Positions 23,853 to 32,571 of a stretch of 64,000 nt of DNA are shown one piece after another. Source of the stretch: Haloferax sp046557615 (lineage in GTDB: Archaea > Halobacteriota > Halobacteria > Halobacteriales > Haloferacaceae). A program made the position numbers and the translations under genes. Numbering within the stretch: position 1 is the stretch's first letter; the number at the start of each line of letters is the position of its first letter. The notes beneath the pieces were generated by a model, which saw only the letters and a list, made by a program, of their open reading frames with translations, was not told where the DNA came from and did no database searches. The stretch spans positions 992,001 through 1,056,000 of the forward strand of contig NZ_JBKIII010000001.1 in NCBI RefSeq assembly GCF_046557615.1, read 5' to 3'.

Positions 23853-24026
23853 TCACAGGCCTCCGGGGAGGAAACTCATCACTGCGAAGATGATGAACCC
23901 GAGCAGGCCAACGAGGAAGATACCTGCACCGGCAATCTTCGCAATCTGAGAGAATTCTTGCCAAGACGGGGTACTCGCCAGTTTCAGTACCCGCACGTAG
24001 CTCGTAAGGTCGTACTTGACATCCAT
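23853..24026 (-). CDS. secE: Protein translocase subunit SecE (Sec61-gamma)
   Basis: 57 aa, ATG at 24026 and TGA at 23853, so short that it is easily missed. The sequence has an amphipathic N-terminal helix (DVKYDLTSYVRVLKLASTPS), then SWQEFSQIAKIAGAGIFLVG and a single C-terminal membrane helix (LLGFIIFAVMSFLPGGL). It forms the SecYE channel. It is followed by spt5 with a single-base gap and is preceded 148 bp upstream by ftsZ1, the classical ftsZ-secE-spt5 order. A TATA-like AATAGATAGAAAAAG (24051-24065, minus strand) would give an almost leaderless message. Confidence 0.93.
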   Translation of the reverse strand: MDVKYDLTSYVRVLKLASTPSWQEFSQIAKIAGAGIFLVGLLGFIIFAVMSFLPGGL

Positions 24027-24174
24027 GTTAGTCGGCCCTATGGCTTCGGGCTTTTTCTATCTATTGATGCGTCTGAACGGGCGTGGTGAGAAAGCCGCCG
24101 AAAAACACGGCGCAATCGACAAGCATCGTGCTGGACGTGGCACGTGTCTGCCACCGTCTCGGGCACGAGCGGAG

Positions 24175-25308
24175 TTATTCGACGTAGTCGATGTCTTCGA
24201 GTCGGTCCTGTGCGGCTTGCTCCATCTGCTGGTTGCGGCCGTAGATTTGCGGCGATTCGACGCCGGTGACGACGATCATCGTCCGCATCATGCCTTCGAG
24301 GTCCTCGTCCACGGAGGTCCCCCAGATGATACGCGCGTCGGGGTCGATGCGGTCGTAAATCTCCTCGACCACACCTTCTGCCTCTTCGATGCTCATGTCC
24401 GACCCACCAGTGACGTTGACGAGCGCGGAGTTCGCACCCGAGATGTCCACGTCGAGCAGTGGCGAGCGGAGTGCGGATTTGACCGACTCTTGGGCTTTCG
24501 ACTCGGAGTCGGATTCGCCGAGACCAATCATGGCGACGCCACCGCGTTCCATGACCGTCTTCACGTCGGCGAAGTCGAGGTTGACCAAGCCGGGTTTCGT
24601 GATGAGTTCAGTGATGCCCTTGACCGAGCGCATGAGAACTTCGTCGCTCACCTTGAACGCCTGTCGGACCGGAAGTTTGCCGACGGCGTCGAGGAGGCGG
24701 TCGTTCGGGACGACGATGACGGTATCAGAGACGTCACGGAGACGTTCGAGACCGGCTTCGGCGTTCGTGCGGCGGACTTCACCTTCAGCGGTGAATGGCG
24801 TCGTGACGATAGAGATGGTGAGCGCGCCGGATTCGCGGGCGGCCTTGGCGACGACAGGTGCAGAACCGGTCCCCGTTCCACCGCCGAGACCAGCCGTGAC
24901 GAACACCATATCGGAGCCTTCGATTGCGTCGTAAATCTCTTCTTGCGATTCGATGGCGGCCTCCTCGCCCACCTGCGGGAGGGACCCGGCACCGCGGCCT
25001 TGGGTCTTCTCTTCGCCCATCAGAATCTTGGTGTCGGCGTCGATTTCCACCAAGTGCTGGACGTCCGTGTTGGCGGCGACCAACTTTGCACCCTTGATTC
25101 CTTCTTGGTGCATGCGATTGACGGTGTTGCCACCTGCACCGCCGCACCCGACGACCGTAATGTTCGTTTGCAGGTCTTTGAGGACCGCTTTCAGTTCATC
25201 GTCCGTCATGGTTCCGGACCGCTTGACACCGGTTGGGTCGCCCACCTCGGGAGTCCCATCCCCCATGTCCTCGGCCTCATCGATTGCGTCACCGACGATA
25301 GAGTCCAT
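24175..25308 (-). CDS. ftsZ1: Cell-division GTPase FtsZ1
   Basis: 377 aa. Full FtsZ signature: ITVVGCGGAGGNTVNRM near 50-66, NTDVQHL near 80, GLGGGTGTGSAPVVAKAARE near 145-164 (tubulin loop), FNLD-equivalent VNLDFADVKTVM near 252 (T7-like LDFADV, with Asp for GTP hydrolysis), and the C-terminal domain IIWGTSVDEDLEGMMRTMIV. The N-terminus has a soluble extension of about 45 acidic residues (MDSIVGDAIDEAEDMGDG). FtsZ1 works with FtsZ2 in haloarchaeal division, scaffolding ring assembly. A big palindrome and TATA-like elements precede it. The C-terminal tail ends AAQDRLEDIDYVE. Confidence 0.95.
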   Translation of the reverse strand: MDSIVGDAIDEAEDMGDGTPEVGDPTGVKRSGTMTDDELKAVLKDLQTNITVVGCGGAGGNTVNRMHQEGIKGAKLVAANTDVQHLVEIDADTKILMGEEKTQGRGAGSLPQVGEEAAIESQEEIYDAIEGSDMVFVTAGLGGGTGTGSAPVVAKAARESGALTISIVTTPFTAEGEVRRTNAEAGLERLRDVSDTVIVVPNDRLLDAVGKLPVRQAFKVSDEVLMRSVKGITELITKPGLVNLDFADVKTVMERGGVAMIGLGESDSESKAQESVKSALRSPLLDVDISGANSALVNVTGGSDMSIEEAEGVVEEIYDRIDPDARIIWGTSVDEDLEGMMRTMIVVTGVESPQIYGRNQQMEQAAQDRLEDIDYVE

Positions 25309-25348
25309 ATTTGTGGACGCTTTTCGGAGGGTGGCTAATTATCTTTCT

Positions 25349-25379
25349 CCCTCACGTCAGACATCTGTCTGACGGAGGG
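25349..25379. repeat. Large inverted repeat upstream of ftsZ1
   Basis: A perfect 9-bp dyad CGTCAGACA-TC-TGTCTGACG (25355-25374) is extended by CCCTC (25349-25353) and GAGGG (25375-25379) with one unpaired base. It starts 41 bases before the ftsZ1 ATG and lies just upstream of a TATA-like AGATAATTAG (25336-25345, minus strand). AATTATC (25337-25343) and GATAATT (25381-25387) also mirror each other around it. A likely operator for a dimeric regulator. Confidence 0.65.
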
Positions 25380-25463
25380 TGATAATTCCACACATCATGC
25401 GCCCGAAACCATAGAATTATACACGATTATGCACACATTAACGTCAGAAGAGCGGAACGAACC

Positions 25464-26783
25464 TCACAGTTCGAACGACATTCGTTGCTCGCGCGAGACG
25501 TCCGCGGGCGTGATTCGTGTCCCGTCCATCTCGACCGCTTGGCCGGATGCGAGCATCCCGAATTTCGGTCCCTCTGGGACACCTAATTCGTGTGCGGCGG
25601 CGGGGTCGAACGTGGAAGTCTCTGCGAGGACGCGCCCATCCGCGCGAGTGACAGTATCGTATTTTTCGCGGAGTACGTCACACAGTTCCGTCACGAGTCG
25701 GTCGTAACCGCCTTCGGTGACTGCTGCGCGTCCCACCGCGCGCGCGCCGCCTTCGGTCGTCTGAAACGCGACCGTCGAGTCGTGAACGACCTCGAGCGAC
25801 CTGTCGAGGTCGATGCCCTGTGCCTCCCCGAGGAGACCATCGGGGAGCGAGACGATATCGTAGTCTGGCGCGGAGACGTGCGCGCCGAATCTGAGTCCGC
25901 GTTCGATGCTTGTGAGCGCGGCCTCCAAGTCGCGCACGCGGTCGAGTTCGACACCGACCGTCTCGCGAACCCACGTCTCCGAGACGACGCGGTAGCCCAT
26001 GTCGTCGAGCACTGTCGCAAGGTCGTCGCGGTCGCCATCGACGAGCGCGATGTCGGTCGCCGACGCTTCGAAGGCGCGACAGAGTACGTCTCTGTTCTCG
26101 TCTGGTGCGCCCATCGCCTTCAGTTGCCAGTCGGCAGCGATGTGGCCCACACACCAGTCCGTCTCGGTGAGGACGCGCTCGAAGCGCGGTGCGTAGTGGC
26201 CACCGCCGAAGCCAACGAGTTGGCGGTCAGCGTCGGGTTCGACACCCTCGATGTCGAGGACGGCGTGGGCGACTGCGCGCGCGCCCTCGGGGTCTTCCCA
26301 CTCGGATTCGTCGCTGCCGAGTTCGACGAACATCGACGGGATGGTCATCTCGGTCGGGCCGTGGTGAGTCGCTTCGATATCGACTTCGTAGCCGTCGGGA
26401 GCGTGTTCGCGGAGAGCGGCGACGACGGCACGCTGTGCATTCGGGCAGGCGCGGGCGAACCGACCGGACTCACCACCGTAGTCTGCTGGGCCGAAATTTC
26501 CCGTGAAGTGCGCGGTGAGAAGCGGTCCGGTGTCTCCAGCGTGGCGCGAGACGATTGCGACGAAATCAGGTTCGGTAGAGAACACCGCAGTGGGGTCTTC
26601 GAGGTAGATGTGGAGGCCCTCGAACTCACGGAGTTCGAAGCCGCCGTCTCGATAGTAAGTTCCGCCCCCTTCGGCGTCTGGTCGTTCATCGTCGTGTGCT
26701 TCTGTCCAGTCGCCGAGGTCCAACAGGTGTTCGCCGATGTGGGCGGAGGCGCTGTCGGCACGGCTGACGACGATTCCAATCAC
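25464..26783 (-). CDS. dtdA: D-aminoacyl-tRNA deacylase (archaeal DtdA type)
   Basis: 439 aa. N-terminal VSRADSASAHIGEHLL and the block IVSRHAGDTGPLLTAHFTGN near 80-99, THHGPTEMTIPSMFVELGSD near 137, and FGGGHYAPRFERVLTETDWC near 190-209 (two metal-site His clusters) match archaeal DtdA, also called GEK1-like. The C-terminal 200 residues are a less conserved extension (ADGRVLAETSTFDPAAAHEL). It hydrolyses D-amino acids from mischarged tRNA. It is upstream of ftsZ1 on the same strand with a 155-bp gap containing the palindrome. Confidence 0.93.
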   Translation of the reverse strand: MIGIVVSRADSASAHIGEHLLDLGDWTEAHDDERPDAEGGGTYYRDGGFELREFEGLHIYLEDPTAVFSTEPDFVAIVSRHAGDTGPLLTAHFTGNFGPADYGGESGRFARACPNAQRAVVAALREHAPDGYEVDIEATHHGPTEMTIPSMFVELGSDESEWEDPEGARAVAHAVLDIEGVEPDADRQLVGFGGGHYAPRFERVLTETDWCVGHIAADWQLKAMGAPDENRDVLCRAFEASATDIALVDGDRDDLATVLDDMGYRVVSETWVRETVGVELDRVRDLEAALTSIERGLRFGAHVSAPDYDIVSLPDGLLGEAQGIDLDRSLEVVHDSTVAFQTTEGGARAVGRAAVTEGGYDRLVTELCDVLREKYDTVTRADGRVLAETSTFDPAAAHELGVPEGPKFGMLASGQAVEMDGTRITPADVSREQRMSFEL

Positions 26784-26861
26784 GATTTGTGGTGCGCCGA
26801 GCGGTGCGAAAAGAGCGTCGGAAACGGCGAACGAGGAGGAACTCCCGTTCGGTGAGCCGAT

Positions 26862-28214
26862 TCAGTCGTTTGCGGCCGGGGCGGACTCCTCGCGTTCGTA
26901 GTCACCGCGGACGCGACGAATGGAGAGTCGGGCCACCTTGGCGAGTTCGTGGCGTCGGAGTACGAACAGCGCCGTACCGAGGACCATGTAGATGACCGAG
27001 AAGCCGAACAGGGCGGTCGGTCCATCGAACGTCACCATACCGAGTCCGGGGATTGGCAGCGTGACGACCATGCCGGTGACCGAGTAGACGAACTGCGCGA
27101 GGAACAGGACGAGCAACGCCAGAGCCTCGCGGACACTCAGCGAGAAGGTGATGAGCAGTGCCAGTGCGAAGTAGCTCTGTGCGGCCGTCAGCCAGATTTC
27201 ACCCTGTTGGTGAACGTCGAGTGGGAGTGGCGCATAGAACCCGAGTGAGAGGCTGTAGACGAGGACGAGCGTCCCGATGAGGAGTGTCCACTGGTTCAGC
27301 TTCGAGGAGATGAGCGCGTTGAAGCCAGCGGTCGAACGGGCTTTGTTCACCAGATAGGCGACGACGATGAGTTCGGGACTCTCACTGGCGAGCGGGGCGA
27401 CCCACTGAATCATCAAGAACGGCGGGATACCGACTGCCGTACCAAGGTCTTCGAGGCCGTGGGCGAACGGTTCGACGGCGACGAGGATGACCATCCCAGA
27501 GAAGACGAACAACGTGAGCGTCGTGGCGATGCGCTTGAATTTCGGATACGACTGCAGATACGCCGGGACTCCGATTTGTTCTTCGTGCTCGTGCGGGGCG
27601 TTTATCGCCGCCAAGATGTACGCGAGGTAGAGGCCGACGAGAATCGCCATATCGAGCGCGCCGATGCCTCCACCGAGCGGGACGAAGAAGGCGTAGATGG
27701 TCGCTGCGAATAGGAACAGAATTTCGACGGAGATGTCCTTGTCGAGATTGACGACCGAGGAGAAGAACCCACCGCGGGACTCGACGGCCGTATCACCGGT
27801 GACCTTCGCACGATAGACGGTAAACAGGGCGATTGCCGACCAGCCGATACCGATGAGAATCCGATTCGCACCGGTCATGTTTGCGACTGCGAGACTCGCC
27901 GCCTCGGCAGATTCGGGTGTTCCGGGATTGATACCGGCTTCCCACGCGTAGAGCGCGTCAATGGCGTACTCAGGAGCAACCGCGAGGACGGCGAGGACGG
28001 CGAGCGCGAATGCACGTGGAACGTCGGCTTCTGCCGTCTCTGCACCCCACGCGAGGAGGAACGAGGCACCGAGGACTGCGATACCACTCAATGCAACCGT
28101 GGTACCAGTTGTGAGCGGGACACCGAAGAGTGTGTGTAGCCCGAGCCACGGGGCTGTCAGGAGGGCCGCACCGAAGACTGCGACCAGTGGGTGACTCAGT
28201 TGTCTTCGTACCAT
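26862..28214 (-). CDS. CaCA-family cation (Na+/Ca2+-type) exchanger, larger paralogue
   Basis: 450 aa with about 11-12 hydrophobic segments. Two alpha-repeat motifs are visible but divergent: VLAVAPEYAIDALYAWEAG near 99-117 and QWVAPLASESPELIVVAYLV near 262-281, each with the acidic residue in a Pro-Glu setting. A hydrophilic loop (HEHEEQIGVPAYLQSYPKFK) separates the halves. The C-terminus has a basic tail (RVRGDYEREESAPAAND). The protein exchanges a divalent cation for sodium or protons; ion specificity is unknown. It is followed upstream by a second, more canonical CaCA gene. Confidence 0.78.
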   Translation of the reverse strand: MVRRQLSHPLVAVFGAALLTAPWLGLHTLFGVPLTTGTTVALSGIAVLGASFLLAWGAETAEADVPRAFALAVLAVLAVAPEYAIDALYAWEAGINPGTPESAEAASLAVANMTGANRILIGIGWSAIALFTVYRAKVTGDTAVESRGGFFSSVVNLDKDISVEILFLFAATIYAFFVPLGGGIGALDMAILVGLYLAYILAAINAPHEHEEQIGVPAYLQSYPKFKRIATTLTLFVFSGMVILVAVEPFAHGLEDLGTAVGIPPFLMIQWVAPLASESPELIVVAYLVNKARSTAGFNALISSKLNQWTLLIGTLVLVYSLSLGFYAPLPLDVHQQGEIWLTAAQSYFALALLITFSLSVREALALLVLFLAQFVYSVTGMVVTLPIPGLGMVTFDGPTALFGFSVIYMVLGTALFVLRRHELAKVARLSIRRVRGDYEREESAPAAND

Positions 28215-28292
28215 ACTGCATACAAAAGCGAGTGCAAAACCAGTAGCTCTTTTGTTTCGAGTACGGCGAAGACCGGAGCCGACAGCGACCCG

Positions 28293-29264
28293 CTAGGGGA
28301 GAATCAACCAGAAGAAGACGAGGTAGCCCCCGACGAGGATACCACCGTCGAATCGAGAGATATTCCGGTTGTGGAACATCAGTGCGATGACCCCGAAGGT
28401 GAAGACGAGGAGTGCGGGGAAGTCGAGCGAAAGCGTACTCGAAGAGACAGGAACCGGAACCATGATTGCAAAGATAGACAGCACAGCGACAATGTTGTAG
28501 ATGTTCGACCCAACAACGTTCCCGATACTGAAGTCAGATTCACCGCGAACAGCACTAATGACCGAGGCGGCGAGTTCCGGCAACGAAGTGCCAAAAGCCA
28601 AGATGGTGAGACCGATAAAGCGAGGACTGAACCCGAACGAGGCGAGGAGTCCTTGACCACCTTGGATGAGTGCGCGCGAACCAATAAAGAGCAGAACCAG
28701 TCCTGCGACGAAGTACAGAACGTCTTTGAGCGTCGCTGAGACCTCTTCTTCGTCTTCGATGTCGATTTCATCAGCACCCATCACGTCACCCTGCGTTGCA
28801 CGGGCGCGATAGATGAGATAGCCGGTGAATGCGATAAGAATCATCAACAAAGTAACACCATCAATCGAAGAGAGGTTGCCATCCATCCCGAGTACGACGA
28901 CTGCGACGGCGGCGGTGACCATGAACGGGATATGTCGGCGGAGCGTGGTCGACGAAACATCCATGGGCTGAATAATCGCCGAGAGACCGAGGACGAGTCC
29001 GATGTTTGCGATGTTGGACCCGACGATTGCTCCGAGACCGAGGTCAGAGCTGTATCCAAGTCCACTGAGAATCGCAACGAAGAGTTCGGGAGTTGACGTT
29101 GCAAACGCTACGATAGTGACGCCGACGATTGCCGCACGTAGGCCCAATCCGATAGCGAGTCGTGCAGCGCCCTCGACCAGTGCTTCCGCACCGAGGTAGA
29201 GACCGACGATACCGGCCACGAGAAGCACGGCATCAAAAGAGAGGACAGTTGCGAGTGTAAGCAT
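28293..29264 (-). CDS. Calcium/sodium antiporter (CaCA, YrbG-like)
   Basis: 323 aa, about 10 membrane helices in two inverted repeats. Alpha-1: VAFATSTPELFVAILSGLG near 52 with AIVGSNIANIGLVLGLSA near 78. Alpha-2: LAFGTSLPELAASVISAVRG near 216 with GNVVGSNIYNIVAVLSIFAI near 243. Between them an acidic loop (ADEIDIEDEEEVSATLKD) could sense cations. The conserved Glu/Asn residues carry Na+ and Ca2+. It is 78 bp from the larger paralogue on the same strand and likely co-transcribed. Confidence 0.9.
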   Translation of the reverse strand: MLTLATVLSFDAVLLVAGIVGLYLGAEALVEGAARLAIGLGLRAAIVGVTIVAFATSTPELFVAILSGLGYSSDLGLGAIVGSNIANIGLVLGLSAIIQPMDVSSTTLRRHIPFMVTAAVAVVVLGMDGNLSSIDGVTLLMILIAFTGYLIYRARATQGDVMGADEIDIEDEEEVSATLKDVLYFVAGLVLLFIGSRALIQGGQGLLASFGFSPRFIGLTILAFGTSLPELAASVISAVRGESDFSIGNVVGSNIYNIVAVLSIFAIMVPVPVSSSTLSLDFPALLVFTFGVIALMFHNRNISRFDGGILVGGYLVFFWLILP

Positions 29265-29414
29265 GTACGCGCCAGTAGAACTACCGGGAACTAAAAGCGC
29301 GCCGGTCCACGAAGTCGTCAGCTAAATTTCAACTTTATTCCAGATAATCACCCGTTATCGGCGGAATCAGACGCGGACGGGTGAATTATGTCGGTGGCGA
29401 AGGTCACCCACGAT

Positions 29415-30221
29415 ATGGACGTCTATGGGCTTGTCGGCAACCCAGTCGGTCATTCGTTGTCGCCGCCGATGCACGAGGCCGCCTACGAAGCGACCGGACT
29501 CGACGCGCGTTACGTCACGTTCGAACCCGCAACAGACGAAATCGCCCGCGCCATCGACGGCGCAGACGCACTCGGAATCGCTGGACTGAACGTCACGATT
29601 CCGTTCAAGCAAGACGTACTCGACATCGTGGAACCTGACCCGCTGGCCGAGCGTATCGGCGCGGTCAACACGGTTGCCTTCGGCGAGGGGGCACCGAAAG
29701 GCTACAACACCGATGCCGCAGGTGTCGTTCGCGCGTTCGAACACCACGACGTCGAGTTGAACGGGACGACCGCAGTCGTCGTCGGTGCGGGTGGCGCAGG
29801 CCGTGCGGCGGCCTTCGCACTCGCCGACGCCGGTTCGAAGGTCCACATCGCCAATCGAACCGCGGAAAAAGCACGCGAACTCGCCGCTGTCGTTCCAGAT
29901 GCAACCGGGGGTGGCCTCGATACGCTCGACCAAATCCGAGACGCCGACGTACTCGTCAATGCGACCAGCGTCGGGATGGAAGCACCGGACGAAACACCGG
30001 TTCCTGCGGAATTCTTGCATTCGAACCTCGCCGTTCTCGATGCAGTGTACGCACCGCTCGAAACGCGATTACTGAAAGACGCCGACGCCGTTGGGGCGGT
30101 GACGGTCGATGGTGCGTGGATGCTCCTCTTGCAAGGTGCGGTCGCATTCGAGCACTGGACCGGTCTCGATGCACCCATCGAAGTGATGAATCAAGCCCTC
30201 CGTGCCCGTCTCACCGCCTAA
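29415..30221 (+). CDS. aroE: Shikimate dehydrogenase
   Basis: 268 aa starting MDVYGLVGNPVGHSLSPPMH (an in-frame ATG nine codons earlier is possible). Substrate-binding SLSPPMHEAAYEATGLDARY, GLNVTIPFKQDVL with catalytic Lys near 64, NTDAAGVVRAFE, NAD(P)-binding VVGAGGAGRAAAFALADAG near 125-143 and NRTAEKARELAA all fit AroE. It reduces 3-dehydroshikimate in aromatic amino-acid synthesis, supplying the chorismate used by pabBAC 850 bp downstream. A TATA-like CTTTATTCC precedes it. Confidence 0.95.
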   Translation: MDVYGLVGNPVGHSLSPPMHEAAYEATGLDARYVTFEPATDEIARAIDGADALGIAGLNVTIPFKQDVLDIVEPDPLAERIGAVNTVAFGEGAPKGYNTDAAGVVRAFEHHDVELNGTTAVVVGAGGAGRAAAFALADAGSKVHIANRTAEKARELAAVVPDATGGGLDTLDQIRDADVLVNATSVGMEAPDETPVPAEFLHSNLAVLDAVYAPLETRLLKDADAVGAVTVDGAWMLLLQGAVAFEHWTGLDAPIEVMNQALRARLTA

Positions 30222-30233
30222 TCAGGCCGCTTG

Positions 30234-30242
30234 CTTTTAAAT
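30234..30242 (+). promoter_or_regulatory. TATA box of the acidic helix-hairpin-helix gene
   Basis: CTTTTAAAT at 30234-30242 is 26-34 bases before the ATG at 30268 and is the best TATA match in the neighbourhood. The spacing implies a leaderless transcript starting at or close to the ATG. Confidence 0.6.
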
Positions 30243-30267
30243 AACACCGTCACATAGGTGCAAGCAT

Positions 30268-31011
30268 ATGGGTTTGCTTGACAGTATCTCATCCCTCTTG
30301 AAATCGCTCCTTGGACGCGGAACGTCGTCCGACGCAACGAACGGACGTGACGCCGATGCGACGGTTACCGTCGAGCGTGACACACGAAGAGAGCAAACAG
30401 CAACGCCGGAACCCGATGTCGAATCTGAATCGGCCGTCAAAGAGCCAGTCGAAGAAACCGACGAAGCCGAAGAGACTGAGGAAGTCGCCGAGGCTGAAGA
30501 AGCAGATGACGACGAGGAAGTCGTCATCGAAGAAGCCGAAACGGGCGTCGCTGAGGACGCAACGAGTGAGGACAGTGACGAAGAAGCCGAGGCCGACACC
30601 GAAGCAGAACCAGAAGGAGACGCTGAATCCGTCGAGTCGGAAGAATCCGAGGAATCGGCTGTGGAAGCAGAACCCGAAACCGATGACGTGGGTGACGCAG
30701 AAGCAGAGTCGGACACCGAGGACGAATCTGAAGAAGAGGCGGTAGACGAAGAAGTCGCCGAAGACCTCGAAGAACCTGAGGAAGAAGCAACCGAATCGGC
30801 AGACGAAAAAGAACCAGAAGCCGCCGACGAAGACGTCCCATCGGTCGATACGGTTCGCGGAATCGGCCCTGCATACGCAGAACGTCTCTCTGATATCGGC
30901 ATCGAAACCGTCGCGGACCTCGCAGGTGCCGACGCCGACGACGTTGGCGACGATATCGACGTCTCGCCGAAACGCGTCCAGCGCTGGATCGACCGCGCGA
31001 ACGAGCAATAA
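30268..31011 (+). CDS. Highly acidic protein with C-terminal helix-hairpin-helix domain
   Basis: 247 aa. Residues 1-15 form an amphipathic helix (GLLDSISSLLKSLLGR). Residues about 45-185 are an extreme Glu/Asp/Ala/Ser tract (for example EAEEADDDEEVVIEEAETGV). The last 55 residues are a helix-hairpin-helix/SAM-like module (VDTVRGIGPAYAERLSDIGI, ETVADLAGADADDVGDDIDV, RVQRWIDRANEQ), very like the tail of topA in this window. It may bring a DNA-binding or protein-binding tip to a membrane-associated anchor, but function is unknown. It has its own promoter and no tight neighbour. Confidence 0.75.
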   Translation: MGLLDSISSLLKSLLGRGTSSDATNGRDADATVTVERDTRREQTATPEPDVESESAVKEPVEETDEAEETEEVAEAEEADDDEEVVIEEAETGVAEDATSEDSDEEAEADTEAEPEGDAESVESEESEESAVEAEPETDDVGDAEAESDTEDESEEEAVDEEVAEDLEEPEEEATESADEKEPEAADEDVPSVDTVRGIGPAYAERLSDIGIETVADLAGADADDVGDDIDVSPKRVQRWIDRANEQ

Positions 31012-31028
31012 CACCCGCTGAGACGTCA

Positions 31029-31040
31029 CGAAACCGTTTA
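31029..31040 (+). promoter_or_regulatory. BRE/TATA promoter of pabB
   Basis: CGAAACCGTTTA (31029-31040) places a purine-rich BRE (CGAAA) directly before GTTTA, 26-37 bases ahead of the ATG at 31066. The same layout (CGAAAGGTTTAG) precedes topA at 59597. Confidence 0.55.
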
Positions 31041-31065
31041 CCGCTCGGACAAACTGGTTCGTGTA

Positions 31066-32571
31066 ATGACTGTCCCGACCGTCGTGACCGACCGCGACGA
31101 GTTTTCTGCGACTGCTGTGGACGCTCCCGACGGCGCGCGCGTCCCCATCGAAGTTTCGGTCCGGGTTTCCGACCCCTTCGAGGCTTATCTGCGCGCTCGG
31201 CGAGCGACTGGTGGCTTCTTCTACGAGACGACCGGCGGCCAACCCGGATGGGGTGCGTTCGGTGTCGAACCACTCGAACACGTCACGCTTTCTTCTGACT
31301 CAGAACTGAGCGACGATGCATCCGCTCCGACCCTCACCGAACTCGAATCACTCGCAGACGAAGAGACACTGATTCGCGGAGGGTGCGACGTTCCGTACCC
31401 CTGTGGTCTGTTTGGATGGCTCTCGTACGACGTTGCGCGCGAAATCGAGTCGCTCCCAGAGAGTGCCGACGACGACCGGCACCTTCCGACGCTCGAACTC
31501 GGGAAATACGACCTCGTCGCCTCGTGGGACGAACCCCGTGCGGGCGACGCGCGTCTTCGAATCACCTGCTGTCCGCGTATCGAACCTGATTCGAATCTGG
31601 ATGCGGTGTACGACGCCGCGCTCGACCGAGCAAAGACGTTCGCTACTGAAGCAATCGAAGGCGAACCGCTCGATGTCGAAGCGCCCGTCGCGGCCGACGA
31701 AGGGCGATTCGAGAGCGACTGTGGCCGCGAGGTGTTTGCCGACCGCGTTCGCGCCGCAAAGCAGTACATCCGCGATGGCGACACCTTCCAAGCGAACCTC
31801 TCACAGCGATTGGTCGCACCCGCCGCAGTCCACCCGGTCGATGCCTACGCTGCCCTCCGGCGCGTGAACCCCGCACCCTACTCCGGCCTCCTCGAATTCC
31901 CCAGTGCCGATCTCGTGAGTGCGAGTCCGGAACTGCTCCTCCGAGTCGATGGCGACCGGTTAGAGACCGAACCGATTGCAGGAACGCGCCCCCGAGGCGA
32001 CACCGAAACAGAAGATGCCGCGCTCGAAGCAGACCTCACGACAGACGAGAAGGAGCGCGCAGAACACGCGATGCTCGTTGACCTCGAACGCAACGACCTC
32101 GGAAAAATCTGCGAATACGGCACGGTCGAAGTGAGTGAGTACCGTCGTGTGGACCGCTACTCCGAGGTGATGCACCTCGTCTCGTTGGTCGAAGGCCAAC
32201 GCAAGTCCGAGACGACCCTCGCCGATGCCATCGCTGCGGTGTTCCCCGGTGGGACCGTCACGGGCGCACCAAAGCCCCGGACGATGGAAATCATCGACGA
32301 ACTCGAAGCGACCCGGCGCGGCCCCTACACCGGGAGTATGTTCGCCATCGGGTTCGATGGGCGGGCGGTCCTCAACATCATCATCCGGACGCTCGTCCGC
32401 CAACGCGACGAGTACCACCTGCGCGTCGGCGCAGGAATCGTCCACGACTCCGACCCGAACAGCGAGTACGACGAGACACTCGCCAAAGGTCGGGCACTCA
32501 TCACCGCCATCGACGACGCACTCGGCGACCGCGCGGCGCTGACGATGGACACGATGGAGGTCGAACAGTGA
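31066..32571 (+). CDS. pabB: Aminodeoxychorismate synthase component I (PabB; TrpE-like)
   Basis: 501 aa, chorismate-utilising family. Core motifs: AAKQYIRDGDTFQANLSQRL near 228-247, PAPYSGLLEFPSADLVSASP near 265-284, ETEPIAGTRPRGDTETEDA near 302-320 (the PIAGT(x)R motif), DLERNDLGKICEYGTVEV near 340, and VFPGGTVTGAPKPRTMEIID near 389. The PIAGT form is usual for PabB and many TrpE; the gene set with pabA and a class IV aminotransferase favours p-aminobenzoate over anthranilate synthesis. It overlaps pabA by 4 bp. The N-terminal 60 residues are the more variable lobe. Confidence 0.88.
   Translation: MTVPTVVTDRDEFSATAVDAPDGARVPIEVSVRVSDPFEAYLRARRATGGFFYETTGGQPGWGAFGVEPLEHVTLSSDSELSDDASAPTLTELESLADEETLIRGGCDVPYPCGLFGWLSYDVAREIESLPESADDDRHLPTLELGKYDLVASWDEPRAGDARLRITCCPRIEPDSNLDAVYDAALDRAKTFATEAIEGEPLDVEAPVAADEGRFESDCGREVFADRVRAAKQYIRDGDTFQANLSQRLVAPAAVHPVDAYAALRRVNPAPYSGLLEFPSADLVSASPELLLRVDGDRLETEPIAGTRPRGDTETEDAALEADLTTDEKERAEHAMLVDLERNDLGKICEYGTVEVSEYRRVDRYSEVMHLVSLVEGQRKSETTLADAIAAVFPGGTVTGAPKPRTMEIIDELEATRRGPYTGSMFAIGFDGRAVLNIIIRTLVRQRDEYHLRVGAGIVHDSDPNSEYDETLAKGRALITAIDDALGDRAALTMDTMEVEQ

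Noticed and set aside
24016..25338. 440-codon frame antisense to ftsZ1
   Set aside because: Shadow of ftsZ1, which is unambiguous; also would swallow secE's promoter.
25590..26855. 421-codon frame antisense to dtdA
   Set aside because: Antisense to a well conserved enzyme; composition not haloarchaeal.
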